Source of the DNA: Temnothorax longispinosus
Lineage: Eukaryota; Arthropoda; Insecta; Hymenoptera; Formicidae
Assembly (NCBI RefSeq): GCF_030848805.1
Contig: NC_092361.1
Span: 20,047,406-20,111,405 of the forward strand
Reading direction: 5' to 3'
DNA: 64,000 nt
Of the stretch, positions 10,561 to 22,310 are shown piece after piece (positions within the stretch are counted from its first letter, which is position 1; each line of letters starts with the position of its first letter). The notes beneath the pieces are model-generated. The model had not been told where the DNA came from. It saw nothing but the letters and a program-made list of their open reading frames with translations, and did not search any database. The position numbers and the translations under genes are program-made.

Positions 10561-12298
10561 CGATCGCGTTGATTACAAATAAACCGAACAGACAACCGCT
10601 TTACACGCGCCAGTAAAATCCACACGCGCGTCTGTCTACGTTTAAGCAGGCTGCGACGAGGGTGGATGGAGAAGCTGGTTTCGTTAAAACAACCCCTTAT
10701 GTATCACCCCCGCGCTTTGGCCTCCAGCTTCCACGGCGACGTCAGCCCTTTCTCCCGCCGTAACCGCGTCTCTGGCAATTCACTGATCCGCATTTAGGAC
10801 AGGAGGCGATATTTAGGCCGAAGGGTGAGAGGCCTCGAAGTTAATTAGATCGACTTCGTCAAGGCGCATCCACTTAACTTCAACGCGTCAGAGACACGTC
10901 GCATCGTGACTACTTCCACTGACTTGCATATACGGCAAAAGAGAAGTCCTAACATATTCCGTCAACTCGCTGATACATCTCAGTAGTCAAAATAACCGTG
11001 CGGATCGCGCACGTATTTTTTAAAATGTCAATTTATTAAAGATATCATCGATTTTTATTTTACTGTAAAATTTTTATTTTCCATCAAGTTTTAGACCGTA
11101 CAAATATCAAAATTTGGTTACTAGCTTAAATTTTTATTATACAAAATTTCTATTTCAGACAAAAATTAAGTAGAGTATTATAAGCTTCATTCTTAATCTG
11201 TAATACTTCTTTTAGAATATGTCAATTTTGAAAAAGTTCTCCATGGTAAAATCTATGTACTAAATTAAATTCTGTATGATATATATACCTATTTCTGACA
11301 AAATGTTCGTCAAATATATACTTATCCGTCTATTTCCACACTTGTTAACTCACATATCGCACTTTTATGAAATGACACGCCGAGAGTAATTAATGCAATT
11401 GCTGAAAATAATGGAACATCGATGAAAATATACAGTAACGACCTGCGATCTAAATCGAGAAACGGTTCCGACGGAAAATAACGTGGCTGAATTAAATTCG
11501 TCGGGGTATACAAAAAAAGAGCGACGGGCACTCTCGGCGAAGTGATAGCGCGAGAGTTCCATAAGTATACCTCGCCTACGTCTCTCCTACGTTCGATAGC
11601 ATACGTATGCGCTCGTCTAGCATACGCTCGCAAACGACGCGGCGCGCCTGCCGACGGTATTACGTATTAAAAGTTGCAGCCGACGTGAATTTTTCACAAA
11701 GGAAAAAGTATTCAGCGCCGCTCTCTCGTATCTTCTATATTAAAATCTAATATGCGAGCAGGTAGAACGTAATATCTATTACAGAGTAATATCACCCTCG
11801 AAAACCTTCCTCTTCGAGTACTTTGTTACATTCGCCGGGTAACATTCGGGGGATGGGCGGAGGGTTGACACTGTATTAAAAAGAAACGCGACAAACATGC
11901 GCGCACGCCTCAGTTTCGAAAGACCGACTTTAAATTCAATCGACTGACGGTGTCGACAACTTCGATAATTTGATTATTTTCATCAATAGTTTTTTTTTTA
12001 AGAAAATTTGAGCGTATATAATTAAATAATTACTCTAAAAAATTTTTCGGCACCTGGATGGAGTGTGAGAAATCAAATACTTACAGAAAGTATAAAGTTA
12101 CGTTCAAGAATTTTTCACCAAACATAAACAAGAATAGAAATAGCAAAAAACGAACTGACGCGGGAATGAAGCGTGTCATAAAATAGAAAGAGGAAGTACA
12201 GAGAGCAGAACCCCGTGGCGAACGATAAAAATTTATATCGAGGGCATTCGCCTCGGTCGGATAGTGAATTTAAACGGGCGTGTAATTGGCAGTATCGT
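10561..12298. other. Non-coding; CpG ridge then AT trough
   Basis: 10580-10980 is CpG-rich, 10990-11340 is strongly AT-rich, and the rest is mixed. Frames on the minus strand (11322-11633) overlap one another and look random. I see nothing else. Confidence 0.65.
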
Positions 12299-12419
12299 AA
12301 AAAAAAAGAGAAAAAGAGAAAGAGAGAGTACTAAGATGGCAAGGAAGGACGAGAGGAGAGGAGACGAAACAGGGAACGGAAAGAGAAACGAAGTGGGAAA
12401 GATGGAGGAAATTCGAGGG
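12299..12419 (+). repeat. 120-bp purine-rich tract
   Basis: Roughly 88% A+G by eye, starting with A9 and passing through GAGA and GGAA words. It could form triplex DNA or act as a GAGA-factor platform. Confidence 0.7.
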
Positions 12420-13361
12420 TGGCTGGGTTGTCTCCATAATTTTTTATCCTAAAACCACTCCGTCTCTTCGAAGAGCGATATTGTTAATATGCAAAGGAGC
12501 TTCGGAAAAATGGGGTGGCGAGAAATAAGGATATAACCGTAAACGGAGGATGAGGAACGATGGTTGGGACGACGAAATTATCGTGCTCTCCTCGCTTCGA
12601 AAGATTATCTTGTCGAGCGAATATTACGAGCCTGCTTATGACACTTCGATCGGCAACTTACGCATACGTGATGAAACGTCTGTCTCGTAAACGTAAAATG
12701 CGGAGTAATTGGATGTTCGACGAAGAATACCCTATGAAACAAGAGTAATGATTGGACGATCCTTCAATGTCATTATTACTTAATTGATAAACTATATGTT
12801 ATAAAAGATCTTGACGACATTTAACATCGCTTTACATTAAAGTATATGTTGCAGCCGAAAATACACGAAATTAAACATATGCGATAAAATCAAAGATATA
12901 AATAAGAAAAAATCTATTTTTCTGTTGATGATAAAATATCAATTTAACAATATCCAGGATACATCAATTCATGTGATATGTTTCTTTAATGAAATAATTA
13001 TAGTTACTTCTATATAGTAACTCGATAAAAATAATTCTGCTAAGATAATTTCCTGAAACTAAATTAAATATTCGTACAAAACATATCAATGTTAACTGCC
13101 TTATCGTTCTCATTACGATGTATCAAGAAAACTATAGTATTACGGTCTTATCGAGGTAACCGCGTGACGAATCTCGAAAATGGCGTCGGCTCGTTTAATC
13201 AGCGGCGGGCGAAACAATGTTCGTCGCGGCGGAGGGCACGGGTAGTAGTTCAACGAATTGTTTTGATAAGTCGCGGAGACAATACGTCGTTAAGGCGCCG
13301 GGTTTCTCCGTTACGGGAGCGAGAACGACGAGGTGAACGACGTGGAAGGCAGGGCAGGGCA
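12420..13361. other. Non-coding with AT trough
   Basis: 12740-13090 is AT-rich and contains a 7-bp hairpin (13002-13022). A 179-codon ATG frame from 13089 runs through the (GGAA)n repeat; its Arg/Gly/Glu-rich product reflects the repeat, so I do not call it. Confidence 0.65.
13002..13022. repeat. Hairpin AGTTACT/AGTAACT
   Basis: Seven perfect pairs around TCTATAT in AT-rich DNA. Confidence 0.4.
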
Positions 13362-13393
13362 GGAAGGAAGGAAGGAAGGAAGGAAGGAAGGAA
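13362..13393 (+). repeat. (GGAA)7 microsatellite
   Basis: Uninterrupted AGGA/GGAA units preceded by GGGCA repeats at 13349-13361. GGAA is the ETS-factor core, so arrays like this can act as ETS platforms; that role is inference. Confidence 0.9.
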
Positions 13394-15620
13394 TCCGCGG
13401 CGATCTCTGCAAGAAGAAGGGACTCGAGGAAGAGGACGACGAGGAGGACTCTCGAAGTTTAGATTAAACTCGCCGCGGATAAATATTCGTAATGGAGCGC
13501 CAGGGTGCCATAAATTAGCATGCTGCCCTCTTCTGTCCTTTCCCGATTCGACAATCTGTACAACGCGTCCCGTTACCGTCCGCCGTAAACTTCGTCTTTT
13601 CTCATCAGTGTGCTGTACGTCGATATAAGAAAAGTTTCGACGTAAATTCGTTGAAGAAGCGCGGAAAAAAACACTATCATGCTCAAATCACTTAAGATCA
13701 GTCCCTACGACGTTCGTTAGCAATAAACTCAAAATACAAAATACTAATGTAGATTCGTTAGTTCAAATGGGAACGACTTTACGCAGGATCAGTCGCGCGG
13801 TGGAGGAGGATTAAGTAGTTCCTCGACTTAATTACTAGGGCGTTAATAGGAATTCAGGATTCCGAGTCGCGGCTCGTATGGGAGGCCCTGCGGACGCGAC
13901 AGGCGAAAGGAAGGCGGACAGGAAGGAAGGGAATAAACCGCTATTAATCCACATTGGAATTGAGTATTATTAGGGGACGTATCCAGGATTTGCGACGGGT
14001 CTCTGGTTAAAATCTCTTTTGGCCGTATCTCAGGAGTACCTGGCAATCGTTACTTTTCGTACCGAGAGACCGACAACTCACCCCTCCTTGTCCTCTTCCC
14101 TCCCCCTCCCCATCGTATCTCTCTATCTCGAAGATTATACCGGACGAGGATTTACTTTGTTTTATTGGCTAGACCATCCCCGATTTCGCTCGAAAGGGAC
14201 TTAATTGGTGTTGCGGGATCGCTTTGATACCATGAGCCTTTCCAGACGATGCTATCCGTCGAAGCGCTGTTCCAGATTTTCAATCTGGGACGGTACGCAT
14301 CGAGCACGCGTGTAAGCAGGTTTTTTGAGTTTCGGAACTCGATGTGAAACAACAGATTTTCTGTGTTACAATTCGGCATTTCGTACATGGTTATATGTAT
14401 ATCATTATGCATAACATGTACATCATTATTATTTTGTATATTATAGATTATATTTTGTTTTGTTTCTGCAAATTTAACAGACGTAAGCAAGAATTGGTGG
14501 AAAATACGACGGAAAGATAGGGACGGGAGAGAAGTCACAGAAGAAACGACAAAAGATCGATAAGGCAAGAACGGAAGGTGGGATGGAAACGCGTCGATGT
14601 TTTAAATCCCAAAGGTGTCTCCTTCGATCTCAATACGTCTTACTATGTCTACAGCGTAATAGAGAAAAAAAAGGCGGCTCGATACTCGCGGGGCTGCCTC
14701 CGGGACTGAAGTGGATTAATTGGTTGAACACTCACGGGGGTTGAAGCGGGACCGCCTCCTCTCTCCCCCATTCAATTACTTGTGATCTTTGCCGCCAACC
14801 CTTCGGTACTCTGAGACCTCCGGATATATCCCGCCGCCGTGAAAATTGGTCCTCCCGCCTCCGCCTCCGTCGAGAGAAAGGTGCGCCGTCCTTCCTAGCT
14901 ACCCCCTTCGAATAAGAAAGCCTCACTGGGGGATCTTTCGGCGCGTACACTACGTGCGCGCCATATCGATGTTGGGAAATGACTTAAAGAATTGCCGGCT
15001 GTAATTACGCATTTCGTTACGTTGCCGTTTGCGCTTGCAATTTAAGAAGTATATCTCATATTCACTATTACTATTTCTATGTATTATTGAAAAAATAAGG
15101 AGATAAAAAGAATATTATGTCAGACAATAAAACTAAATTATTGATTAAAAAGCCATTCAAATTATTAATAATACTGTATAGGAAAATAATGTCACACGTG
15201 GATACGATGTGAGAAAGCAGTTCATTTTTAGGCACTTTAATATTTCGTCAAAATGTGAGAAGAAACTACGAATATTTGTATAAGAACTGAGGAATTTTCA
15301 TAAAACAATGAGAAGCAAGGTGCAATCCATTAATGTTGGCGATAGCGGATAACGATATCTACATAAAAATGTGCGCGACTGCAAGCGCCATTTCGCCGAG
15401 ACGTCCTCCTCCGGGTTTTACTATCGATTTCTCGAGTAGGTACCTCTCGTACCCGTATACCATCGTCTCTGCGCTCCCGCATGAGTGTTCGAGGTGGTCC
15501 GCCGCCCGGTATCATATCTTACCGCGCGCTCGTGCTCGCGCTCGCGCCCGCGCTCCGCGTTCTTTTAAATAGGAACTTGCAAAATATTCATGGATGATAT
15601 TCAAGCCCCATTCAAATACT
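13394..15620. other. Non-coding, mixed
   Basis: AT-rich at 14390-14470 and 15050-15330, GC-rich at 14690-14980 and 15380-15570, where CGCTCGCGC words stack. A 138-codon minus frame (14152-14568) lacks an ATG at its start. Confidence 0.65.
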
Positions 15621-15872
15621 CGCCCTTATACACACGCGTGTATCTGCACGCGCGAGCTCGCACGCGCGCATGCACACACCACCACCCACAGGCGTCTACC
15701 TCCACCCTTGCTCAACGGTACCGTGTAACAACCGTATGTGTGTGCGTTTATACATGTATATACGTTTGCGTGTATTTAGGTTGGTCTTTACATACACGCA
15801 TAGGAAGATACCGTCATATACAAACGTGTATATATATACGTACACATACACACACCCACACACTACCGCGCT
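15621..15872. repeat. Alternating purine-pyrimidine tract
   Basis: Long runs of ACAC, GCGC, TGTG and TATA dinucleotides, including a 10-bp GCGAGCTCGC palindrome near 15653. Such alternation favours Z-DNA and cruciform extrusion. Open frames here are rich in Thr, His, Arg and Val only because of the dinucleotides. Confidence 0.75.
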
Positions 15873-16057
15873 AACGCGGTATCCGCGGGTTTCGCGCTCT
15901 GCCCCGTCATAAAAGAGCCCCCGCCGCGTGTACGCCGCTGTATCTTTAGAAATATTGGTTAGATTTACATATTTTACCGTAAAGAGACGTGCACAAGGGG
16001 GAGGGGGAGGCGAGGTAAGGGAAGATCGGTGCCTGCGGAAGGGACGCTGGCGTCGAT

Positions 16058-16116
16058 GGCGGCGGCGGCGGTGGTATAACGGAGGGGAGGTTGGGGGTGT
16101 GTAACGGGGGACGGGG
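16058..16116 (+). other. (GGC)n plus G-run cluster
   Basis: About five GGC units are followed by G4 (16084), G5 (16093), G5 (16106) and G4 (16113) with loops of 5, 8 and 2 bases. This is close to the usual quadruplex rule, missing it only by one long loop. Confidence 0.5.
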
Positions 16117-16916
16117 ATGGAAATCCAGCGGAGTTGCCTGAATGCGGGCGGCTTCAGAGACGCTAAATATTAATACCTACTAGTGTTCCTTTTATGCTCC
16201 GTCTACCTCATCCCCGACTCCTATCGCTCCTCTTTCTCCTCCTCCATCGTCCTGCACTCTCATACCGTTTGCGGTATGACTTAGCATGCGTACATCGAGT
16301 TCTGTCTATCTTTCTCCGCTCTTCCCGGTCTCTTTCTTGGATACCTCTGCCACTTCCCCTCCGACCCCCTCCGTCTCTCCTCGTCTCTTTCGATGATAAC
16401 TCGCGTCTTCGCTCAACCGATGTCCGCTCGAGGGCATTCATTGGACGGTCCGGCCTGGAATGAATTCGCCGTGCACGCTTGTTTTTTGAACGTGCCCGTC
16501 GCAGCAAGCTTTCAACGAAGCTCGGAGATTAATCTAATGAGCGTGCATGGAATCGTGGAGCAATACCCAGGAGGACCGTATCCGTCACAGTCACGTTACA
16601 ATGCGGAAAGCGATGCTGAGGCTACCGAGTTTCGCGCGCTTTCCGCTAAAGGATACTTCAAAAGTATGTTAAATGCAAACGCAACGTTTCCGCAAAACCT
16701 GTTCGGGTACATCGGGTACTGAAAAATAGTATACGCAAAAAATAGCAGTAATAGCGGTGTTTTACAAATTGGCTATCGCAGAGCAAAACAACTCGCGCGC
16801 GCATTGTTATTCCTCTTCATATTCACTTCTTTTAATCTCAAAAGAATCAAACGTAAAACATTTACAGCATAAATTATTTGTATAGAATAAATTTATAGAT
16901 TAATTAACTATAAAAA

Positions 16917-16944
16917 CTCTTGATATTAAAATTAATATCAAGAG
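16917..16944. repeat. 28-bp palindrome, 13-bp arms
   Basis: CTCTTGATATTAA (16917-16929) pairs perfectly with TTAATATCAAGAG (16932-16944) across only two A bases. A cruciform or a homodimer site is possible. The surroundings are AT-rich. Confidence 0.7.
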
Positions 16945-18374
16945 CATTTAAAACTTGTATTAAATTATTTGTAATTTATAATTTGCGATTTACAATTTGT
17001 ATTAAATTATTTATTAATTAAATGTTACATAACGTTAATACACGCACAACTAACCGCGTTTGACTCTCAAAGCCCACTTTTCCTTGTTACTCGTTAATTT
17101 ATAGAACAGCTGACGCATTCCGAAAGAAAAACATTAGTTTACGTTTATAGAATTACTGATATATGTCCAAAAGGAAGAAAAGTTAATTCGCGTTTATACT
17201 TGTAAAATATTTTACTTCCAAATTAACTGGATTTTCAAAGAATGAAAATGCACTGAAAATTTAACATTGCATTTTTGCATTAAACGATCGCAAGTGCATA
17301 AAATACTGCGATACCGTGCGATACGTGCATGCATTGTGAAAAATCTACTGTGAGAATTCATCGCGTAACCATCGAGAAGGTGATAACGAGTAAAAGGCAA
17401 TCGGCGGCTGGTTCATCTCTTTTTCCATCCGATAGGGGAAAACGAGCTTAAAAGGCGGTTGCAACAAGTCACCCCGCGTTTACAAAGGGGTCGTACGAGC
17501 CGCGTCGAACCGCGGCGCCCTACGCGCGATTCAATTAATAAAATTCATTCGAATGCGTCCATTAATTTTTTCCTTTTTCAGAGCGACGGTGGCGGCAAAG
17601 GGTTTCGAGTCTCGGCGGCAGTCGTTTAAAGGACCTGTCGGGGATGGTAGGGGTTCGAACGGCGGGTGAACGGGTGCAAATAAGATGGGCCCTCGCAGAG
17701 ACCTTGAGTATAAATAAAAACGAACGAACGAATAAATATCCAACAAAGAGCGACAGGTCGAGTGCTTGTGGTATTCGCCCTATTGCCAACACCCCCTACC
17801 ATTCCATCTTTTGCGCTTGAAATGCTCGACGACAGTGGTTCAGAAATCAAAGAAAAAAAGCGTCGCGCTATAACGAATATTTTAATTAATATTATTGCCT
17901 TTCCAATAATTGCACATTGACGACAATGTCGTTTATAGAATTTTGAAAATTTTAAGATTCTATGCGATCTAGTCAGAGAAGTAAGGAATTATAGTCACCC
18001 TATTGGTAATCATGCGCGTAAAGCTGCAGCAAAGAGTGGCGGCAAGATTGCGGCAAATAACAACCGATCGCAATTTCTCACAGCCCACGTGCACCAGAAA
18101 TATCTACATCGCGCATTGAATTTACGCTAGGAAGTATACGAACATCCAATATGCATACGGGCAATTTTGAGAGCGCGGTTCTTCCCGGCAATTTACGGCA
18201 AGATGGCGTATACATGACAAACGATCGAATTCCCTATGCAAAGAAATCCACGCTACCGCGAAGGTTCTTCTCGCTCGTCTCTCCCCCTCTCATTCTCCCT
18301 CCGCCCTTATTTTGTTCATTCCACCGGCGCGCGTTCGCTTCGAATACACTTATAACGCGGCGCGAGCTTGCTTG

Positions 18375-18410
18375 CCCCCCCCTCTCTCTCTCTCTCTCTC
18401 TCTTTCTCGT
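18375..18410. repeat. C8 run plus (TC)n
   Basis: Eight C residues run directly into about eleven TC units and a TTTCTC end. On the minus strand this is GAGA followed by G8. Confidence 0.9.
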
Positions 18411-19999
18411 TCGCGTCATCTCGCATCCCCTGCGATATTATGAGCGCGCATGTAATGGAAACCGACGGATGATACATGGAGACGTCAAACGTGACGGCTC
18501 GCGGTGCCGTTTGGAAACGTAGTCCCTTCCAATTCGCGAGCAGCCGATGCCACGGGAGGAAAGCGGCGTTTCCTCTCTTCTTCTGGTAAAAATATTAAAA
18601 CGGCAATCTATTAAACGCGTCGACGTTGAGAGATCTCCCGAAAGACATCGCTGATGCTCGTTTCTCTTCCTGTAATAAATTGAGATTAATGGATTGTAAC
18701 GAAACTAATCATTAATGCGTGATTATGAATAACGCAGCCCAAATCCAAATTTGTGCATAACTGTGTAATATTATCGAGAGTAACAAGTACAATCTAGGAA
18801 TCAGTTGTCCGCATGAAACAGATAAATTCCATCACATTTATCGCTGATTGATCACAAAAAAAGCACATCGCTACTGCACGCAGATACATCGCACAGTCAC
18901 TTTACTCGGAAATCCGATACGACAATTTGTTGCTCGTCTAAAGGCCTCCCTCTCTTTTCCCCCAAGGCACTTCTTCCGCTATCCGATTTTGATCGGCGGG
19001 AAATCGCATTGAATGCGATAACTTCGGCCGTAAGGTTTGTGGGGAAAACGAAGACTGGGAAATACGTGATAGAGAGAGGGAGAGGAAGAGCGGCGGCGGG
19101 GGTGAGTTGGCTCGGTCGTCTCCTTTCAAGTAGGTTGAACTGATTTTCCACTCGTGGGATATTCAATAAGGCAACACTGAAAGGAAAAACCTCTGAAGGA
19201 GGCTTCAAGACGAGGCTAGGGCAAGGGGTGGTAACGGCTGGCTGGTGGATGTACACGAAAAGAGCGTGCGTATATCCACGGTGAAGCCGAGTCAGAAATC
19301 GGCGGGGAGCGGTAGGAGCAGTGTATCTAACCACCTCTATCCCTCCGTTCTCTACCGACTACCACCACCAAACCGCGCGTGTGTATTTCGATAGCTCAAA
19401 GCTTTCGGAGGGAGGGTCCCGCCATCACTCGAATGCCGCAACACCGCGATAGTCTTGTCCAACCCAATCCTGATTCCGGTCGAACCAATCCGATCGCGAA
19501 CGGAGATCTCATCTCGTCCGAGCAGACGGAGTCACGTGCCAATACCTGTTAAAGCAACATCATCAAGATGGAAAATATAGAGCTTGATAGTATTGTTTCC
19601 GGTCTGGTCGATCCCGATTTCAAACATTGAACGTAGAATCGTCAATAGTTATTCATCAAATTACGCGGGGCGTCGCGATGCCTCAAGAGGATCGATCCTC
19701 TCTCCGCGGATGTTTATGCACGCGTGCTCCCAAAAAGAAAATCACGATCGTCACTCCTCGAATCGAATCGGGGGAAGGTAGGGGGAGGGATCGGGAGGTT
19801 TAATTGAGTGCCAGACGATATCAGGGTAGGTAGCGATTCGTCACTAACAAGGGTTACCTACGGATTACTGCTCGTCCGCCTGTAAACGCCCATCACTTCG
19901 ACGTGCCCGTTCTCTTTTTTTCCCTCATCCACGTGATATGGAAATGGCTTACGTGCCCCATGCTCCCTGCCCTGCAAACACTGTCAGGTAAGCTGGTAC
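18411..19999. other. Non-coding, mixed
   Basis: 18700-18870 is AT-rich; 18930-19560 is GC-moderate with GGGAG/GAGGG words. A 145-codon minus frame (18897-19334) shows no domain. I see nothing structured. Confidence 0.65.
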
Positions 20000-22310
20000 C
20001 TTTTATTGCCACGAATCCTTCCATCACGAATGTTATGGCGCGACACCGTCAGATTGGATTATCGGTTTTGTATTATTCGATTGTCAACGAATGTAACGCC
20101 GGCTTCGTATCACTATGCAAATCTCAGGAGAGGTAGAGGTGAGCGTTTGCATAATGCTGTCGCCTCTCCCAATTTGACTTTAAATGTAATCGATTGTGCT
20201 CATGTGCTCTCTTTTCTCAACTCTCTTTTTCTAGCCAGCAACGATGCATCGGCGGGACTCACGCGAGGAAATCAAAGCCGATGGTCGGCCACGCTACAAA
20301 TCCGCTCTTCTCCTTCCCCCGCACTTCAAATGCATCATCAAGCGCTGAAGATGAAAGATGGCTCGCGCATAAAAGCTATTCCCAAATGCCGAGCGAGCAA
20401 TGGCGGGCATGGCGGCGTCTGTCTTTCTCGCGCGGAGACTGAAAGGCTCCGCCGTCGCCACCGCCGCCGCCGTCGTCGTTAACATATGTAGGTGTACATC
20501 ATCCACCGCGGTTGGCCAGCCGTATCAGCGCCCGCTGCTAACTCCTTCTCCGTCGCTGCATTCCGAATCGCGATGCGCCCACCCTCGCGCGCGCTCGTTC
20601 CCGTCCCGTACGCCCGCGACGGATCCGCACACATAGCCGCGATACCACGCAGTCAATAGATAATACCCGCGCAGTAGTCGAGAGTTCTGTGAATGCCCGG
20701 CCCGAAGATCAAACAGCAAACCTAAACCGCTGTTTGTTTTTCATCACGCCCCTGATCTCTTATGCAACCCCCCGTTTTATTCAGAATTTAGGTTAGACTG
20801 CCGCGAGTGCACGTGTGTGTGTATGTTTTTGAGCGTATACACTCGCGATGCACACGTGTCCCCGCGCGTGTATCCGTATATATCTCCGTATCCATATCGA
20901 CTCGTTTCTCTCTTCGCCGCGAATTCGTAACGGCCTCTCGCCTCTTCATCGTCTCGCTTCATCCCCCTCGTTTCCCCCTAACCACCAGCGTACCTTCCTT
21001 TCTTCAAGTCTACCATGATCCTATTTTCCTTTCTTCCGACGTCCCACTATTCGGGGATGCATCGGAAGTCACCGGTGCACGTGTACCCGCTGCACGTCAT
21101 CGTATACCTTCTGGACCAAATCACCCTTGGGGCATTCTTCTGACGAACTTAGTTGCAAGCGTAGAGACACGCACACACAGACGCCGTTCCGCCGACAAAT
21201 TACTTTTGTCTCGTGAGTCTCAAGATAACTCTGCTTTAGGTTCGAAAGAGGATTTCTTAAGTCTAGATAAAAATTATCTCTAACAAACAGTTGTACTATC
21301 TACAACTGTTTATTTATAAAAGACAATTGCTCCGCGAAATTTCTTATTTATCTATATAATATAGTTAGGTAATCATTGGGGTATAGATTTCTAACTTAAG
21401 CAATAATATATATTTAATCACCATCACATGTCAGCAGCATTCACACAAATAATAATAATGCGATCAGCTGAAAATCATAACACTAAAACGTTACGAGTCA
21501 GTCCGACAGTTTCCTATCAGCATTTTTTTATCCAGAACGAACGGCGTGGTCTCGATTCTCAATGGCGGCTCGCAGAAAGAGTTATGCCCGCGATCTAAGC
21601 TCCCGGCGCTCACGGCTTTTCGCGTTATTCCCATACGGACAAAGTATCCGAGAGCATTATCTTCCTGCATAATGCATACACACCGGCGGTGGAAGCAACC
21701 CCCCCACTTACCGTGAGCTCGATTCTCCGCGCCCTGCCGAAGGGAGGCTGCCGCTCCTCTTTCTCGCCCTCTCCCTACGGCCCCGCCGCGGCGTCCCACC
21801 CTTCGTCTCTTCCCGACCGAGTATTTCGTGTTATTTTATTGTGCTGCGACTCAATAGTGGCTCCCACCGCCTATACCGTTTCCGTGTTACGTATGCTCGC
21901 GTTTCTTCCACATGCAAGGAAACACACATCCGCGTACGAAGCTCACGCGGAGATACCCCGGACAATACACACGCCCACACACGCGCACGTCGCCACACGG
22001 ATGTATCCGCACGTCGTGGGGCGAGAGGTGTGTATGCAGATACACCGAGTACTTAGCATTAAGTATTCAACGCAAGGGGATCACGTATTATCGCCGACTC
22101 CCTGCTCGACGCGCGCTTATTTATTGCTACCCGGTACGTATCTCGTGTGGCAAAAAGAGAATGCCCGCCTCCCCCTCCAGCAACAGTCTCCCCGGCTTCC
22201 ACCTCTTACCCTTCGTTGATCGGTGCTTTACATCCGGAAGATTATCGTCCGCTTTAATAACGTTTCCTTCCGGCGCACGCGGCTCACCTCTTTTGCCGCC
22301 TTTATAATGC
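20000..22310. other. GC-rich ridge low in stop codons
   Basis: Three long plus-strand frames (20006-20482, 20807-21283, 21689-22219; 158-176 codons) lie in this ridge, but all start at TTG or GTG. One ATG frame, 20400-20636 (78 codons), begins with an Ala/Val-rich hydrophobic stretch and has a good start context; it crosses a (CCG)n run near 20450-20480. PHO/YY1-type ATGGCGG cores occur twice at 20400-20417. It may be a CpG-rich regulatory or exonic region; I cannot assign a gene. Confidence 0.5.
21285..21311. repeat. Hairpin, 11-bp perfect arms
   Basis: AAACAGTTGTA (21285-21295) and TACAACTGTTT (21301-21311) pair across the loop CTATC. The left arm includes CAGTTG, so two E-box-like cores face each other. 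Confidence 0.7.

Larger units (their letters stand above)
15873..18374. other. Non-coding; G-rich then AT-rich
   Basis: 15990-16120 is G-rich, 16190-16400 pyrimidine-rich, 16800-17040 AT-rich with the 28-bp palindrome listed separately. AAACGAACG repeats occur at 17713-17735. No frame is convincing. Confidence 0.65.

Noticed and set aside
13089..13628. 179-codon ATG frame
   Set aside because: Crosses the (GGAA)n repeat, Arg/Gly/Glu-biased, no domain; within chance expectation.
14152..14568. 138-codon minus frame that looks protein-like
   Set aside because: No ATG at its start and no recognisable motif; left as chance.
16194..16463. 89-codon ATG frame with Leu-rich N-terminus
   Set aside because: Leu/Ser/Pro content follows from the pyrimidine-rich strand; no downstream signal.
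17645..17665. GGTTCGAAC resembling a tRNA B box (also reverse-complement matches near 19478 and 38498)
   Set aside because: No A box, acceptor stem or anticodon arm at the right distance.
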